Part shown: positions 1 to 14,282 of the stretch, in pieces
Layout of the letters: the number at the start of each line of letters is the position of its first letter
How positions within the stretch are numbered: position 1 is the stretch's first letter
Origin: Takakia lepidozioides
Lineage: Eukaryota > Streptophyta > Takakiopsida > Takakiales > Takakiaceae
DNA: 64,000 nucleotides
Direction: 5' to 3'
Assembly: GCA_030704615.1 (NCBI GenBank)
Contig: CM060733.1
Coordinates: 19,160,001 to 19,224,000, forward strand
Position numbers and translations under genes: made by a program
Notes under the pieces: model-generated
Told to the model about the DNA's origin: nothing
The model's input: only the letters and a program-made list of their open reading frames with translations
The model's database searches: none

Positions 1-755
1 TCCACCCAAAGGGCTAGTGGCAAGGGCCCTCACAACATCTATGAGGCTCAAAGCTGCAGGTTTCAGGAACTCCTGGTATGCTCGAGTGGACAGTTTATTT
101 CAACGTAACGGACTTTCTACTGCTTTCCTATTACCAATGAACCCAGTTGAGGTGGACATCACATCCAGACATGACCGCAACAGACTCATTCGGAGAGAGC
201 TTATGGAATTACATGTCAAGAGAACTTGGATGCTACCCAATCTCACGACAAAGCTCCACTTCTATCGAGAGACATTCTTGGTGCTCCGCGATGATAGAAT
301 CTTGAGACCAAATTACCTTTCAGCACCCTTATCTCCTTCCCTCTTGAGGGCATTGGGGCGGTTCAGGGTGGGTTCCCACAACCTACGGATAGAGACTGGC
401 AGATGGGAAAACCTGCAACGGGAGGACCGCCTATGTCCAGCTTGCATAGGGCGCAGCAAGGAAATTGAAACTGAAGAACACTTCTTCTTCTACTGCCCTC
501 TATACTACGAGATCTGTGGGAGATTTCACTGTTTATTCAGTGGAACCCAAACTCTCACTGATGTCTTTCACTATGAGGATCAAAAATGCGTGGCAGCCTA
601 CCTACACGAGGCCTTCACCCTTAGACAATCGCTAGAACATTAATTGTGGTTTCTGGATTTGTTCCTCTCTCATGTTTTCTTCCATTTTGTCCCATAAGCT
701 CTACGAGCTTTCCGCGGACGTTATAAAGCACCATTTCATTTCATTTCATTTCCTT
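1..755 (+). mobile_element. LINE retrotransposon, 3' end (family A)
   Basis: An open frame runs from the window edge to a stop at 641-643. It has the C-terminal layout of plant LINE polyproteins: LGRFRVGSHNLRIETGRW, then a CPAC...HFFFYCPLY zinc-knuckle-like motif typical of the zf-RVT region after reverse transcriptase. The reverse transcriptase itself lies outside the window. About 90 bases downstream, after a GTTATAAAGCACC block, comes a repeated CATTT pentamer near 732-752, which looks like the simple-repeat tail many LINEs use. The same block and tail occur in reverse orientation near 48,478-48,545. The element sits beside the 3' part of the DLEC1-like gene, so it is probably intronic or downstream of it. 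Confidence 0.75.
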
Positions 756-1415
756 TTGAAAGGCTACAATTTGTCCAGTCTCCACATCGCAGCATGGAAC
801 CGGAGCACCACTTTTTCTGCTAATGCTACTAGATGGAGGGAGATAATATTGACTCTTAGAGCTTCCAATCCTTAGTGGAGGCCTTTCCCTTCAGCTTTCA
901 AGATCTGAAGTGCCTCACGGCCTACCTGTTGAGGCACTTCATCTTCAGGTGACACATAATGTATTCTGAAGTACGTCTCGCATTGATCTACTCGGTTTCG
1001 TCGCATGGGCCCATCCGGATGTTATAAAGTTTTTCATTCTTTCCACTGAATTCCATAGGCTATCTGGGTCTCCCATACATATAACGAATCTACCCATTCT
1101 TTCTTGTTCGTATCTCTCCGCAACTCCTTTGGCCCTTTCAGCCTCCACTGTGCAGAAAAAATTCTCTTTTTCCCATGAATTTTCCTTGCCCCATCAGCCT
1201 TGAGGCATACTGTGGAAGTTTCTTTCTCTTACGCTTTTTTCTTTCTGCATGATGCACTTGGTTTTTGTCTGGGTGATAATAGTTCCATTTGACGCAGTTT
1301 CTGGTTTGTCCCAAGGCTTCTTGGGGTCCCTGTAACATCATGTTCTTCTCTCTCTCCTGCAAGTAACTATTTCTTCCTACTCACAATCTGTCAGAGCAGG
1401 TCTCAAGTACCATAC
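756..1415. other. Unassigned stretch between LINE end and last visible DLEC1-like exon
   Basis: No exon continuing the DLEC1-like protein was found here, although the donor at 1416 predicts more downstream exons. Around 1003-1040 a CCGGATGTTATAAAG segment resembles the family A LINE tail at about 712-730, so this may be a second decayed LINE end. A short minus-strand frame ending near 883 (containing HYVSPEDEVPQQVGREAL) looks protein-like but has frame breaks upstream. It may be a transposon remnant. Confidence 0.35.
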
Positions 1416-4400
1416 CTGCTCATGTTTGTCTTGAAATCGAATTACCAGGTCGCGTTCAATGACTTCATCTGGAGGGTTCCAATCCCCCTCATCAACAAAA
1501 GGCCGAAAGCGAACGTTGAGTTGAAGTGTCCAATCTCTGGGTAACCTATAATAGTCCTTCTTAGGTTCAGAAGGTGGATCCTTCAATATGGATAGACGTT
1601 GCACTGCTTCACCATGGATTACTGGATCGAGAATGCCATGGCGGGTGGTGAACACATAAAAGGGAGGTGGGATTTCAATTGAGAACAGGACACGATCAAG
1701 GTAAGTGTTGGTTAGGAAAAGAGCATTTGTGACATATCTGGTTGCAACAGGTTCGCTACCAAATAACTCAAACTTCAGCCTCTCGTCAACATTCGCATAC
1801 AACCTGCATGAATAGTACCTTGATTAGAACACAGGGTAAAGTTTGTGTGGTCACTCTCACGTATACATGCTGGCCAAGTTCATGCCCAAGTGCTCCAATG
1901 CTGGGAAAGATATGGCAAAGATCTTTTCAAAGACTTTCATCAGTCCATTTCAATGTCCAAATGGATGATGGCTTTGTCTTCCCAATTGCTAAACCTTAAC
2001 AATAACAGCAGGGACAATCTTCCTGCAGTGTTGGTCACCTTGAAGCCAACCTTCCACCTATCCAGCTGATATGTGACCCATTTATCAAGCTGCATTGCCT
2101 GCAAGGTACTGGCGTACTGTGTTTAAAAATAGAATCACCAATGAATGATTTTTTCAAAGCTTATTTCAGTTTTCTCAACCCATGACAGCTTTTTCCACTT
2201 GTCTTTGGCTATAATAGGTCCATTAAGTGTTCAGCAGGACACTAATCCTAATGGAGCTGCTCACTTGCCACAGTGCATGGGGAACAGCAATAACAATGTT
2301 CCTATGGAAAAAAGGGAAGATATGCGAAAGTAAAGGTTGAGTCAGCAAACCTGGGCACAAGCAGGAGAGCCTGCAGCGAAATACGCAGTGGCCGGATTAG
2401 GTCAAGCTCAAGGTTTGGGGAAAATGCATCGGTAATCAAGGCATCAGGAACATCCAGGGTTGGCACTGCATACCCCTCTGCTATCAATGGCTCATCTGCC
2501 ACCGATGACTCATCAGAGTCAGAATCATGTTCCAGTCGGTGGACCATCGATCTTTTCCTACCAAAATCAGCCCAAGGCCCACCCTTCTGAGTGGGCTTCC
2601 TCTGATTAGGTTGCTCTAGATGCACATGGGCTCCGTCCCCTAGTGACGTCTTATGGATAAGCATAGACTGAAACTGAGAAGTCCGGTGAGAGAAGAAGGT
2701 GACCACATGTTCGCATATGTGCTTCGTTGAGGGTCGCCTGTATATGTATTGCTGGTTTATTGGCTCAATAGCACTGGCAAACTCAAATTTCTTGGGCGCA
2801 GGACGGCGCAGAAACTGGCCATCAAAAATTCGAGTTCTGCCCACCAGGACGGCGTGGAAGTTTCTAGCTTCCAGCGACTGAAATGTGACAACAAATTGTG
2901 AGCTGCCTGAGCCAAGTACTACCTGCCAAAATCCAGACAGAGCATGGGTCATGAGGTGACTTTCCGAATACTTTGATTGTGATCAGCAATAGAGATTAGA
3001 TCTATGAGACTGCAGATATGTATGTGCTCAAGACTAGGGTGAAAATGGGAAATAGACACTGCTGTTTCGGTTCAAACGAGAAACAGGAAGCTCTCAAAGA
3101 CAAACCACATGAATTGCAACATCCACATACGATTTGTCACCACTATCTCTGTATCAGTGCAGATGGACCTCCACTGCGTTAAGATTGTGCTGATAATATC
3201 TGTACACAACTGATCTCGGACATCCTGTGGGAACACCTGGGGAGGATTGATGAAAATTTTAGAAAGTGATACGTGTTTGGTACTGCCTACATTAACTGCA
3301 GAAATGCGGCCTGACACTTGAAACCTTTGTTGACTCATGTGACTAGTATACCTGTCTCTTGGGCACAATTCGGAAAGGTGGATTCTCAGGCGCAGCCTCC
3401 AGGAAATCTTTAAATGAAACATGCACCAGATCTTGGTACTCAACCCCCAAATGCTCTTGCAAAGATACCTGCATTGGTACATTTGGATATAGTCAGGTGA
3501 AGTCATCCCTTAGGTTAGAGCCTCACATTCTACCGATCAAAGAGATTTTTCTCTGGTCATCTCTATCCACTGTTAGTCCAGATCTAGGACTTTTTCTAGA
3601 GATAAATTTGCATACCCTCTTGCTCTGGTCAAGGATTGCATGACTAGAACCTCTAGGCCCATTTGCAGCAAGAGACTTTTAAGTGCAATCAATCCAGCAG
3701 ATGGCATCCTTCTGTTGGTTCTACGATTACGTAGCAAAAATTTTAGCCAGCACCTCATATTCACAACCAGATGCACTCACTGAACCAAAAAGAGGCTGGC
3801 ACATGCAGCGAAGGGCACCAGACATTTTTTATACATTCACATGGCATACAAATCGTTTAAGTTATACAATACTGACCACCACAAGTGTTTCATCTCCCAC
3901 GACTTTTGTCACAAGGATGGCATGCACAAGTGCCTCCTCTTCAATTTCCATCTCCATGGAACACAACAATCCATTCAGGTTTGGCTTCGACTCCTTCAGC
4001 TCCCACTCAATAACCACATGGAAGGGTGACATATTGGAGACCCAAAACGATCTGCGGACAATAGGATTGCCAGCTGGCATGGTATTCCATGTCATTATCA
4101 ACTCTGGGGTTTCTTTGATTTCTTGTAAACCACAAGGCTCCAAGTAGTTAATCCTGGAGACAAGAGGATTTCCTAGCAGCTCAATCTCCAATGGAAGATA
4201 GTACGGAGACAGATTGCCAATCTGCTTCAACCAGACATCCCAACTCACATAGTAAGGGACAATTGAAGTCATGACATCATGAGATGAACAGCAACAACAC
4301 ACCTGAACTAACGCTGCGGCTCTTGCACCATTGCAGGTTTTTGTCAGAGATTGCAAAATCTAGAATTCACGTAAGGGGGCACCTTATTAGAAAGACCCTG

Positions 4401-7400
4401 CAATCAGCTGGAAAGACTTGCAGAGTGAGGTTGAGGAAAGGTGATCACATCATTAAAGATAACATGAAATTCTACTATTGGTGCTACCTTGCTGGACCCT
4501 CAGTTCACAAAAGTAAATGGCCCACTCTCTGAAGCATACACAAGACTTTCTGGTGTCTGTCGGGCTGAGCAGTGCCCATGATAGACTCAAGCTCCTAAGT
4601 TTCTGAAGCGGTCCCATCATGAGGAAGCAACAGCTGTTCCGATGAGTAACGAGGCTCTAGCTGGCTGTCCTGCTCACTTGGCCTATAATCCAGTTCCTAA
4701 CTTGCATTCCATTGCAGTTTGGGGTGACCTGCCCATGAAAGGCCTGTAGCAAATACTGATTGGTAAGCTAGGAAGAACAAATCCCTTCAATTCAAGTTTG
4801 ACAAGATGGGCAGGTACAGAAAGAAAGAAATGAACACGTAAATAACTCTAATCCATGCCCAAGGTCCCATGACATTAAGTAGAAGAACAAGAAACAGCTT
4901 CGGAAAACACCACCCGTTGACCCAAGACGAAGAGCCTCGTGCCGGTGAGCTGCCAGGCACTTCAGGTCCTGAAAGCTCTTCCAAACCTGTTAGTATCTGA
5001 AGACACCATATTATCAGCCTTGGATAGAGCAAGGAAAACAATGGGGGAAAGGTACATTACGCATCAGAGACAGCAATCCAGTCTGAAGAGTTTCCAATTT
5101 GTCAGGTTCAGTGTCGTCAGCGTAATTAAAATGGTCAGAAAGCATACATTGCAGATGATAGTGTCCAAGTAAACGCCAGGTAGTGTGCTGAAGCAGACAA
5201 CCTCACAAGTCCACTCCGACCATGCCTTCAACACTCCAATTGGTGAAGGGTATAACAGAAATGCAATACTGCGGCCCTCCTTGATGAGTGCCTGATGCAT
5301 TGCACCCTCCACACGGCGCCATAGCATCGATTTCCCAGAACTAGAAACGTACCGAAAGTGGAGATTGTCCTCTCTTGATAGGAGCGGAGTCTGCTTCTTT
5401 CTGTTTATCATGGCTGCCTGGAAGGGATCTCTCCTGTTTGGATTGAGGGTGGACAGATGGCCAGTTAGAGATGAGAGCACCCAAAGTTCATCCTTTACAA
5501 GGGAAGAATTAGGTTCACTCCCATACTTTACCACTCTCAGTCTGACATTGGCCGTGATTGGAGAGTGGTTGCGTATGACTAACTTGAGTGAGTGTACCAT
5601 GCCAAGTGTGCACCGTCGGCCATAGTCTAAGCATGGAATTTCTGGAGCGTCAAGTGTTGGAATTTCATAGCGCCTTCCGTCACTGGTTGAACGTCGTGGA
5701 AGCAGCCTCTCTGCCCGAACCTTTTCTAGTCTCTCCAATTTAACACCCCGACCAGCCAGCTGCGACCCATCCTCCTTGGCAAGAGGAAATACATGGAAGC
5801 TCACCCGAATATCACAAATGTAGGCCTTCAGCAAAAGCCCCAGTGGAAACTGCATCTTAAAGACCTCACAAACTAGAATGCATTCAAAAGGACCTAGACG
5901 TCGGGGTGTGAACTTGAATGTTAAACTTTGTTCCTCTCTTGGTGGCACTTTGCCAGAACAGGGTGTCCACTTAATGTCCACTACCTTGTAGTCACCAACA
6001 CCATCTTGGCCCCACCAGTTGAAGCATGCAGGCAATGCTCTGAGGTTTAGCAACGTGACGTCTCTGTCAATGTCGATGTTGATGTATTGAATACCCAGAT
6101 CCATCATAGGCGGGAGTAAACAAGCCCTTGGGGCATCAATTTCAGCCCTGGCTATAGCCATCTCCGTGGGAGATCCCAGATCCGCAACTTCACACACAAT
6201 AGCTAAGCGTAGATACCCACGCTTGGTTCCAGTCAAAACCACCTTCATTCACCAAGAAATCCATTTTTGACATCATGCAAAGAGATTAGGTGACAGAGAG
6301 GAGCTTGTGCAGGTGCTCTCTGTTCGCAAGGGTAAATGGTTCAGAAAGGTCATCCTTCATTTCAAAAGCAAAGACTGGCAACCAATGATTTTAAGGATGT
6401 GATGAAGTTCTAGTGTTAATTCAAACTATGAAGCTGTCCCGACTGTCTGCTGGGCCTGAATAGCACTGAATTCCGGAGCACAGTGTCAGACACACAATGA
6501 TCCTCAACCAGGTAACATCAGGTTCAAAAATTTGGACAACATTTCCTTTTTCTTTCAGTTACAGATTACGATTGCCTAAATTAATGGACTGCCCCAAGTC
6601 CGTCACAGATAGTTGGGTGTTTCAACTGACCTTGACAGTTAAACATCCATATTTTGGAAGTTCACCACAACTTGGGTAGAAAACAAGGGCTTGCTTTACG
6701 TCATCTTCAGGATACGGTGGACCTGCGGGATACCGCACCCTTCCACACACAGTCGACAAAGGTAACAGTTCACCTTGAGAGCCCCGTCTTTCATGAGAGA
6801 ATGGTTGTTCGCATACGCCCTCATTTAATCGGTTAGAACAAGGCAGGGGGACCCCGTCTTTGAACAACTGCAAAGAGTCGCCAAACGCAGGCAGTGCCAC
6901 AGGCTTATTGTGGGAGGATCTGGAAGACAAAATGGCTGCACCTTCCGGGTCTGATGCTGAATACAGCTTGAAAGCAGCTGGAGTTGCACTCTTATTAGTC
7001 AATGTCAGGTCCAGCTCATATGGGCTGTCAATCTGCAACTTCCACTCTAAACCATATGAGAAAACAGAAAGAGGAAAAAGTAGCAATCAGTTCCTACTAA
7101 CTTCTAATATTTAACATGTTTGAGAATGTACACATTTACTGTGCCCTGTGAACATCCGCTGTGTGATACGGAAGAGGAAATGTTAAGACAGAAAACCTCA
7201 GTCACAATGGTAAAACACGCACTAGTAGCAATGAAACAGAGGACAACAGCAAGGTGTAGTGGTTCACTGTTCCAAGCTGCCATATGACTGAACAGGCAGG
7301 CCTCTGGAGGAGTCCTACCTGCAAGACAGTTAGACATAGGTGAACGAGTGTGATAACACCCCACAGCACTCATTCAGATAGACATTATATCAGCCAAAAA

Positions 7401-10400
7401 GAAAATCTTGAGAAGGTGACCACTGATCACAGACCATGCAGAAGGACCACTTGAAAGACAAAGTCCCTTCAAGGACAAGCTAAATAGTGGCAAGAAATGC
7501 AGAAAATTAACTGAACACCACCATTGACAAAGGCATGAATTGAGATAAAACATCTACTACAAGATAAATAAGTACAGGAGGGTAGCCATCCACAGACCTG
7601 AACAAGACCATAGTCAAGCATTGCAGGGGACAATGCTATGATGGGTCCCCGGACATGGCCTTCCACCTGTAGTGACAGAGGCAGCTCTCCCAGACCCAAT
7701 GGGCTAAAGACACTACAATTATGCTTTGCTTCAAAGGCTCCAATCTTCCGGGCCCTGAAAATGACTAAGACTGCCTGATTGCCATGTGCTGGTATTTCAC
7801 CAGTCAATGGTTGAAAGTAGACAGAATTTTGAACAACACCCTTTGTATAGGGTGTCCGCGGCCGCTCCCAGGAAAATCGCATTGCAGCAGGGCTGTTGTT
7901 CCTTACAATGATCTTGATATTGTGCACCATGCCAATTGTTAGGCCACCGGATACCACGAGGAGAGGAGGCACAATTTGCACGTCAAAGGGTACCCCTGTT
8001 CCGGACATATTCAATTCAAGAACTTTAAAAATCTGACCTTGATTATCTATCTTTCCTACAGTAAAGACCTCATCACAAAATCTGACAACTCGCTGGTATT
8101 CTGTGGCATCCTTCTCCATATTTGGTGCCAAGGCCTGTTTATCTTCACAAGACCCCTCTGCAAGTTTTGTCTCTTCATCTATTAGGCTTTCTACAATTAT
8201 TAGATTATCCTTGAATGATTTCCATTCATCGGAGCTAAGGGGGTGGTCCATTCGTGTGTCAATATACAAGCGGGCACGCTGTCGGTAGTTTGCCAGTTCA
8301 GGTGGTGTAAACTTGAATGTAATTGGCGTCTCAGCTTCTGCCGCAAAAACCCCAAAGCGAGGATCAGGTACAAATTCCCGTGCATCCTCCCAAGACACCT
8401 CCTTTGCATCAGGATCATCCTCCTCCTGTTTCAAAAGCAACCCTGAAGGAGCAACTTCTTCCTGATCAGCTACTCTCCAGTAAAATCGCAAAGGGACTGC
8501 GGTGTGGCTTTTAACAGTCAGTACCCTGCTCGTGTTTGCTGCAACACAACAGTTACCAAAAGTGATACCCAGCTTGAGCTCCCCTTGTCTCCATTCACGA
8601 CCATCAATCTTCTCAAAATTGACTTGGATGTCAACAGCATGCCCAGTAACTAATATTTCCCACTCCCGGCCTGTTTCAGTGGCAAGCTTTAACATGCCTG
8701 AAAATTTTCCAGCTCTAGGAGGCCGAAACAAAACAATGATTTCTTGTGACTTGTCTGCCATTAATCTCACCTTCCTCGGGTAAGCGACGAAAGGAGCAAA
8801 ATAAACAATATTTTTATCACAGTACTTTGGATCTAGATCTGCGAAACGGATGTCAGCATTCCATTCTGTCCCAATAAATGTCCATTCCAGATCATTGCTG
8901 AATCCCAACATCCCGAAATGGCCAGCTGCACCTTGGCTCACATACGTGTATGAGGTAGAGACAGAATGTCCCACCAAGCAACACCCTAGGTCCAGACTAG
9001 GAGGAAGAATCACAGTGGGAAGGGGGTGGATAGACATCAGTTTAACCGGACAGAAATCCATCTCTGATTTCACTAAAATTTCATCCTCAGCTTCATGCAC
9101 CGATGTTGGTGAGTACGTCACATCGAATTTGCAAAACATGCCTGAAATAAGTATTTTGCCTTGAAATGGGTCCTCTTCTGATGACAATGAGTATTGATCA
9201 CTCATGGGCTTTATGATCCTGCCACATTATCGGCTACTAAATCATATAGAAACAAACTAGAAAAAGGACAGCTTCCAGTATGAAAAGACCCAAAAAAAAA
9301 AGAAACGAGCCATTTTGTTTCCTTGAAGTTCACCTGCAATCCTTATCCTTTGCAAGGCTCCAAATGCAGAAGAAACCTTGTGACATCTCCCAAAATGGGA
9401 CAAGTGCGGAACGAACATAGAAAAACCAGCCTAAAAGGCCTACCAAACCAAAAGAATAAGAAACAAGCAAATTAGGGCTCATGGTGAACAGTAGAATGAT
9501 AAGAAACCCACATCAAAATACATGAAACGTGCCTGAAGACAAAGGGCTTCATGAGACATGAACTCCTTCCCAAATATTGGCTCCTTTTGAGGGCATAATG
9601 CTCCCAAGACACTTGCCAGGGTACATAAGACTCAATCCGAAATTGCCATGTGGGCACACCAGACGACAATTCGGAAAGGGGGTTTAGGCACGACATTGGT
9701 ACTATGCTAAGTGGCAAGAGGTTGTGCTGCTTAGCCTGCTCTGGAAATGAAATGCCATGTCATGGGGATGCATGGTTCCTGTTTGTGCCATTTGTTTTCT
9801 GGGGGTCACATTGGGTGGCAATTTTAGTCACCTCAACCCCTTGTTAGTGCTGAGGGTATCTCCAATAAGGAGTTTGCCAGCAGCCTCCCCTTGTTTCTTT
9901 TGCCTCAATTAAGGTTATCGGAAAAGAAATTGACTGTGCCACTAGTATTGTAGGTGTAACCTTGAGGCAATGTAGCGGAAACGAGCCCGCACAGAGCCAG
10001 TTATGAGGTTTCAGCCCAGCAGGGGATATGAGATTCAATGCTCGCCAATCACTCAGCACATCCGACAACAAACCATTCCAGGGGATTGAGTACTGTTCTA
10101 TGTGCTAAAGTAGTCATGATACTGAATATGAATTGGGTGATTCCAACACAGCTACTCTAGCCCCCTAGCGGACAGCAGTTGTGACAAATGTGGCTGTGAT
10201 AGTAACACTGGAAGAAAGAGGACAGAGCACAATTTATTATGACGGGCTGAAGAACATTAGTTCTGAAAGATCAAACCAAGAAGATGGCAAGCATCTACGA
10301 TGGAACAAGTCTAACAGAGAGCTGAAAGAGACAAAATGCAGAATGCTTAAATCAGTGTGTTTGGCACATGTATAATCTGTCAAGTCGGACGAGTAGCTTC

Positions 10401-13400
10401 AAATCAGAAATCAAGGGTAGAGAAGTGAAGGTACCGGAGTCGCTGGCTCCAAGGGCTCTTATTCAAGATGTGAAGGTGAGCTATGTAGCTTTTTCCAGGC
10501 TCTGCAGTTCAAGGGGGAAATCTCAGCAACCATCCATCTAGCCTCTCTTCCCACCCAGTAATATACCTCTCATCAATCACCATATGTAGCCAGCTTGACT
10601 TCAGCATATCACTCAAAAGTTGAATGCTCAATATTCGTAGATGCTGCCCATCTGTCCTTCTTAAGCAAAGAATTGAATGGTCACTGAGATTATCTAAGCA
10701 GCAAGAGAGATGCACAGCCTTGATCAGAGTCAAATGGTTGAGCTCCTCAGTTATGCTTCTTTAAGCATGGGGGCATTACCTCTGGCAATCATCTAGCGTA
10801 TGCACAAGGTCATGGTCTGCCGCCATGCTGTACTTGCCACCTTGGATTGGTGCTTATCTCATGCTTTGGGTTCTACCATAAGCTATGAATGTAAAACTAA
10901 GGACAACTGTGTACCTCAAATTGTCTTTGCAGCTTGAGTTCACGCTTATGTGAAGATTCCATACATCTTAGAGAGATTACCTTGCTGTGCTATACAGGTG
11001 TATAGTATAAGGGCGACAGGAAATGAGCCAAGCAAGTTTAAGAGAAAAAGGATTTCAACTGTCTTTCATTTTTTCACACTGGGTTTGATTGTGCAGGCAG
11101 ACAGAGTCTTCCCATGTTACAAATATTCTTTTGATCGTAGTATACTCCGTACAAAACAGATAGCTCTGTAATTAGTTTACAAGTGGGTAGCCAACTGCAA
11201 GTAGCCTTCTACTCTACTCTGAAGATAGTAGGCAATTGACGTGACAGCCTCTGGGAATACTACCTTCCCCTAAGTAGGATGGATGACCAACTGAAAATCA
11301 TGAGCAACCCAGGAACTAACTAAACATGTGGCCAGATAAGTAATCACCCCTGAGTCATTCTTCTTCTTCTTGTCAAATGAATAGTCTGAGAACACAAATC
11401 AACTCTCCCTTTGGCTCCCATTGTCTGTGATGGATCTTTTAAATGGTGTTAAGAAAAACATATCCATTTCTCCGATTACAGTCAAAAGTCCATGTGTTCA
11501 GTGAAGGAGGGCTTACCAAATCCATCAAACACAACAACCGGAGGATTCAAGTGAGTATATTCCGGAGGGCCTTTGCCTGGTTTCTCAATCCAATAAGGTG
11601 GCAGCCTGACTGGATCCTTCAACCTGTAAATCTCCAGGGCCTGAAAAGCAGACAAAAACTGAAGATATGAGTTTCTCACTGGAAAAATCATTGAAGGAGC
11701 TCAAGATGGTAATGATATGACAAAGCACAACTTCATGCCACATCAACAGTCAGTGTGCGAAAGTGGCAACCTGGAAACATCTCGGATTCCGGCTGTACCG
11801 TGGATTGTTGAGGTAATTTATCTTCCGCATCATATTTTCCAGTAGCTTAGCCTCCTGCATCATACAGAACAGCCAAGGGAATTTGGTCATTAAGTAAAGG
11901 CCTGACCTCAGTCTCCTACGATGAAGAGAGTCACACACATTTAGTCCAAAAATAACTCTCAAGATTGCAATTAGAAACCTTGAGAAACTGTCCTGCGGGC
12001 ATTTGCAATCTCCAGGCCTCACGCTCGGCCTCTGGTAGCAGACACCAATCCTGCCCTGGCTCTGGAAGAAATGTGAACAATACAGTTTTGAGCCTTCGAG
12101 GAAACTCCATTTTGTTGAAAAGTCTCCAGGGTATCCGCTTATGTGGTTTTGGGTGGTTGTGGAGGGGAGCCCTCCATGATTGCCTAAAAGAGCGCCTCCA
12201 CGGTCTCAGCTCACGATCTAGTAGCCTCTCCTGCATGCTCAACAGAAGCTATTAGCAGAAGTGATGCTTTTCGACTTCACCCTCTTCAATCGATCATAGT
12301 CATATTGCCCCTTTTTGGGTATTTCTTTCCAAAGCACCAACAATTGTTCAAATCTTCTTCCTTGAGCAGTTGCAACACAAAGCATAATCTTGAAATCTCA
12401 ATCCACAAGACATTGCCGGCCGGCTATGGCTGTGATGTTCCCACCAGTTTAACTGACGACATCTGTGGATCCTATACACTGGAAGGTTGACTCAATGAAT
12501 TGTCTGTACCACCCATATGGGAACTGGAGCTAAATCTGCACTGTAAATACTAAGTAGTTAAGAATTGCCAAAGCTCCAAACTGCGGCCAGAGCTTCAGTC
12601 AATGTCATTAATAACTACCAAGACTCCCTCAACGGTCTTATAATCCAAGACCATATCCTACTTGAAGCAGTACTTCATCCAAGGCTCTTGTTGGTAGATT
12701 GATACAAATTGGATACTTCAGAAGGCAGTCGATAGGCATCCAAAGAAAATGAAAAAGGCTAATCCAACAAAGACGACTGTAGTTAGATTTTGTCCGTTCA
12801 AAATAATTCGATTCAAAAAACAAGGACTGAACTTGCTCCATCCTGGCTGCTTCCCACATCCTTGCAGCCTCCTCCATCATGGCAGCCTCGTCCACACCTT
12901 CACCTTCCTCTCCACTTGCTGGAAGAGTATCTTCAACTCCATCTGGACTGGCAGCCAGAACATCTCCTTCAAATCCATCTGCACCTTCAGCTGAAACACT
13001 GCCTTTATCTCCATCCCCCCATGCCACTAGAACATCAGCATTGGTAGGTGGCACAGCCTTCATAGACCCTCCACTTGTTGCAACCAACTCTGACCCATCT
13101 ATTAAAGTTGGAGGGTTGGTCAAGTACTCTCCACCTGTTATGCTGTCCTTTGATACTCCCTTGGCGGCCTCCTTTTCTGCTGGCAGGGTCTTAGAAGCTT
13201 TCTTTGATTCTCTCTGTGTGTTTTGGTGTGAGTCTTTCCTTGCAATGGGCTTAATAAACTCCTCCATGCCTCTGGACTCATCATCCTTTGTCAGAGTGTC
13301 CTCTTTGCTGAAACGTACCCAGGGTATCCGTTGTGATGACCTTCTGTGATCATGCAGTGGGGGTCTCAGAATTGGCATTCTTTTTAGTCTTTTTGCTGCC

Positions 13401-14282
13401 CAATCTGTCAAGCCATCAGTCTGCATCCCAAATTGAAGTGTCAGCCAAGCTATTGCAGTATTCAACCAGTTTCTATCTACCGGAATCATTCCTTTGCTAG
13501 TTCTTTGATTCAGAGCACAAAACCGAATTACGAAGTCCACATAAACTGCCTACAATCTTTGTGAATTGGTTGTAGTAGTAAGAGTGCCTAGGAAACATAA
13601 GAGTGCAAGAGAACCGGACACAGACTTTTGGCAATGTAGTAAAATAGTCATTGACGAATGGACAAACAAATGTCCTGCTTCCCAGGTGAGCACAGTAAAT
13701 TTTACAATAATCTCTTTGACTATTTGAACAAACTTGAGGAGGATTTTGCTTAGCATGGAGAGCTACCCCTGAATTGGAGCAGCTGACAATTTTTTTAGAC
13801 GTTTATCACTTCTATACCTCCACAAATAGGCAATTGATGCTTTAGAAGCCAGGCTAAGAGGCCAAAGAAAACGTCAACACCGATTTTGCATCAATCAGCT
13901 CTTGACATAACATGATCTCAGCAGTGACATTGATGTCATTTGAACATTTCACGTTTCACATGTGACCACATTCAACAAATAGAAGAGGTGATGTGTTTGA
14001 GCTCACCTTATAAGCGTGTGGATCAACAACTTTTTCTGGCTCTGCACTAGCACTGGGATCACCTTCAGCAGGTCCTGATGTTGAAACAAAGTCAGGTCCC
14101 AAAGGTACTATTGGGTCAGGATTGGAGCCTCCTGCACCTGCTATGTTCTTCCTTCCTGCTGCCCCTGGTATGCTCTTTTGAGATGGCTTTTGTGCCGGCT
14201 CCTCCCTGGGATCCTTGGAAGCTTCCTTTGCCCCTGAAGACTTGGAGTCTTTCCTCGCCGAGTTCTTCTTTGATTTCTCCAT
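1416..14282 (-). CDS. DLEC1: DLEC1/CFAP81-like ciliary MSP (ASH)-domain protein, C-terminus beyond window
   Basis: This is a multi-exon gene whose product resembles human DLEC1 (CFAP81), a ciliary protein built of repeated MSP/ASH immunoglobulin-like domains. Exons in coding order are 14282-14007, about 13550-12838, about 12240-11979, 11854-11771, 11640-11517, 9141-7598, 7044-6631, 6242-5148, 4221-3877, 3468-3352, 3236-3141, 2922-2351 and 1803-1416. Phases agree at every junction from 9141 to 1416. Recognisable pieces are GMFCKFDVTYSP, LPPSLDLGCCLVG, LRFYWRV, LVIRNHSPITANVRLRVVKY and EIVVVLGSGSSQFVVTF, all in the order of the animal protein. The ATG at 14282 has an in-frame stop just upstream. 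The N-terminal exons are Lys/Ser/Glu-rich and probably disordered. The expected exon or exons between 11517 and 9141 and the C-terminal exons were not found. An MSP protein is firm; DLEC1 rather than another CFAP is likely. Confidence 0.8.

Noticed and set aside
9052-9205. ATG at 9205 as a start codon for a separate MSP protein
   Set aside because: A good acceptor (CTTATTTCAG) lies at 9142, and the family pattern continues across it, so this is an internal exon; the upstream codons are intronic.
12790-13349. Plus-strand open frames of 85 and 156 codons
   Set aside because: They are antisense shadows of the Ser/Glu/Ala-rich second exon of the DLEC1-like gene and have biased Pro/Ser/Leu composition.
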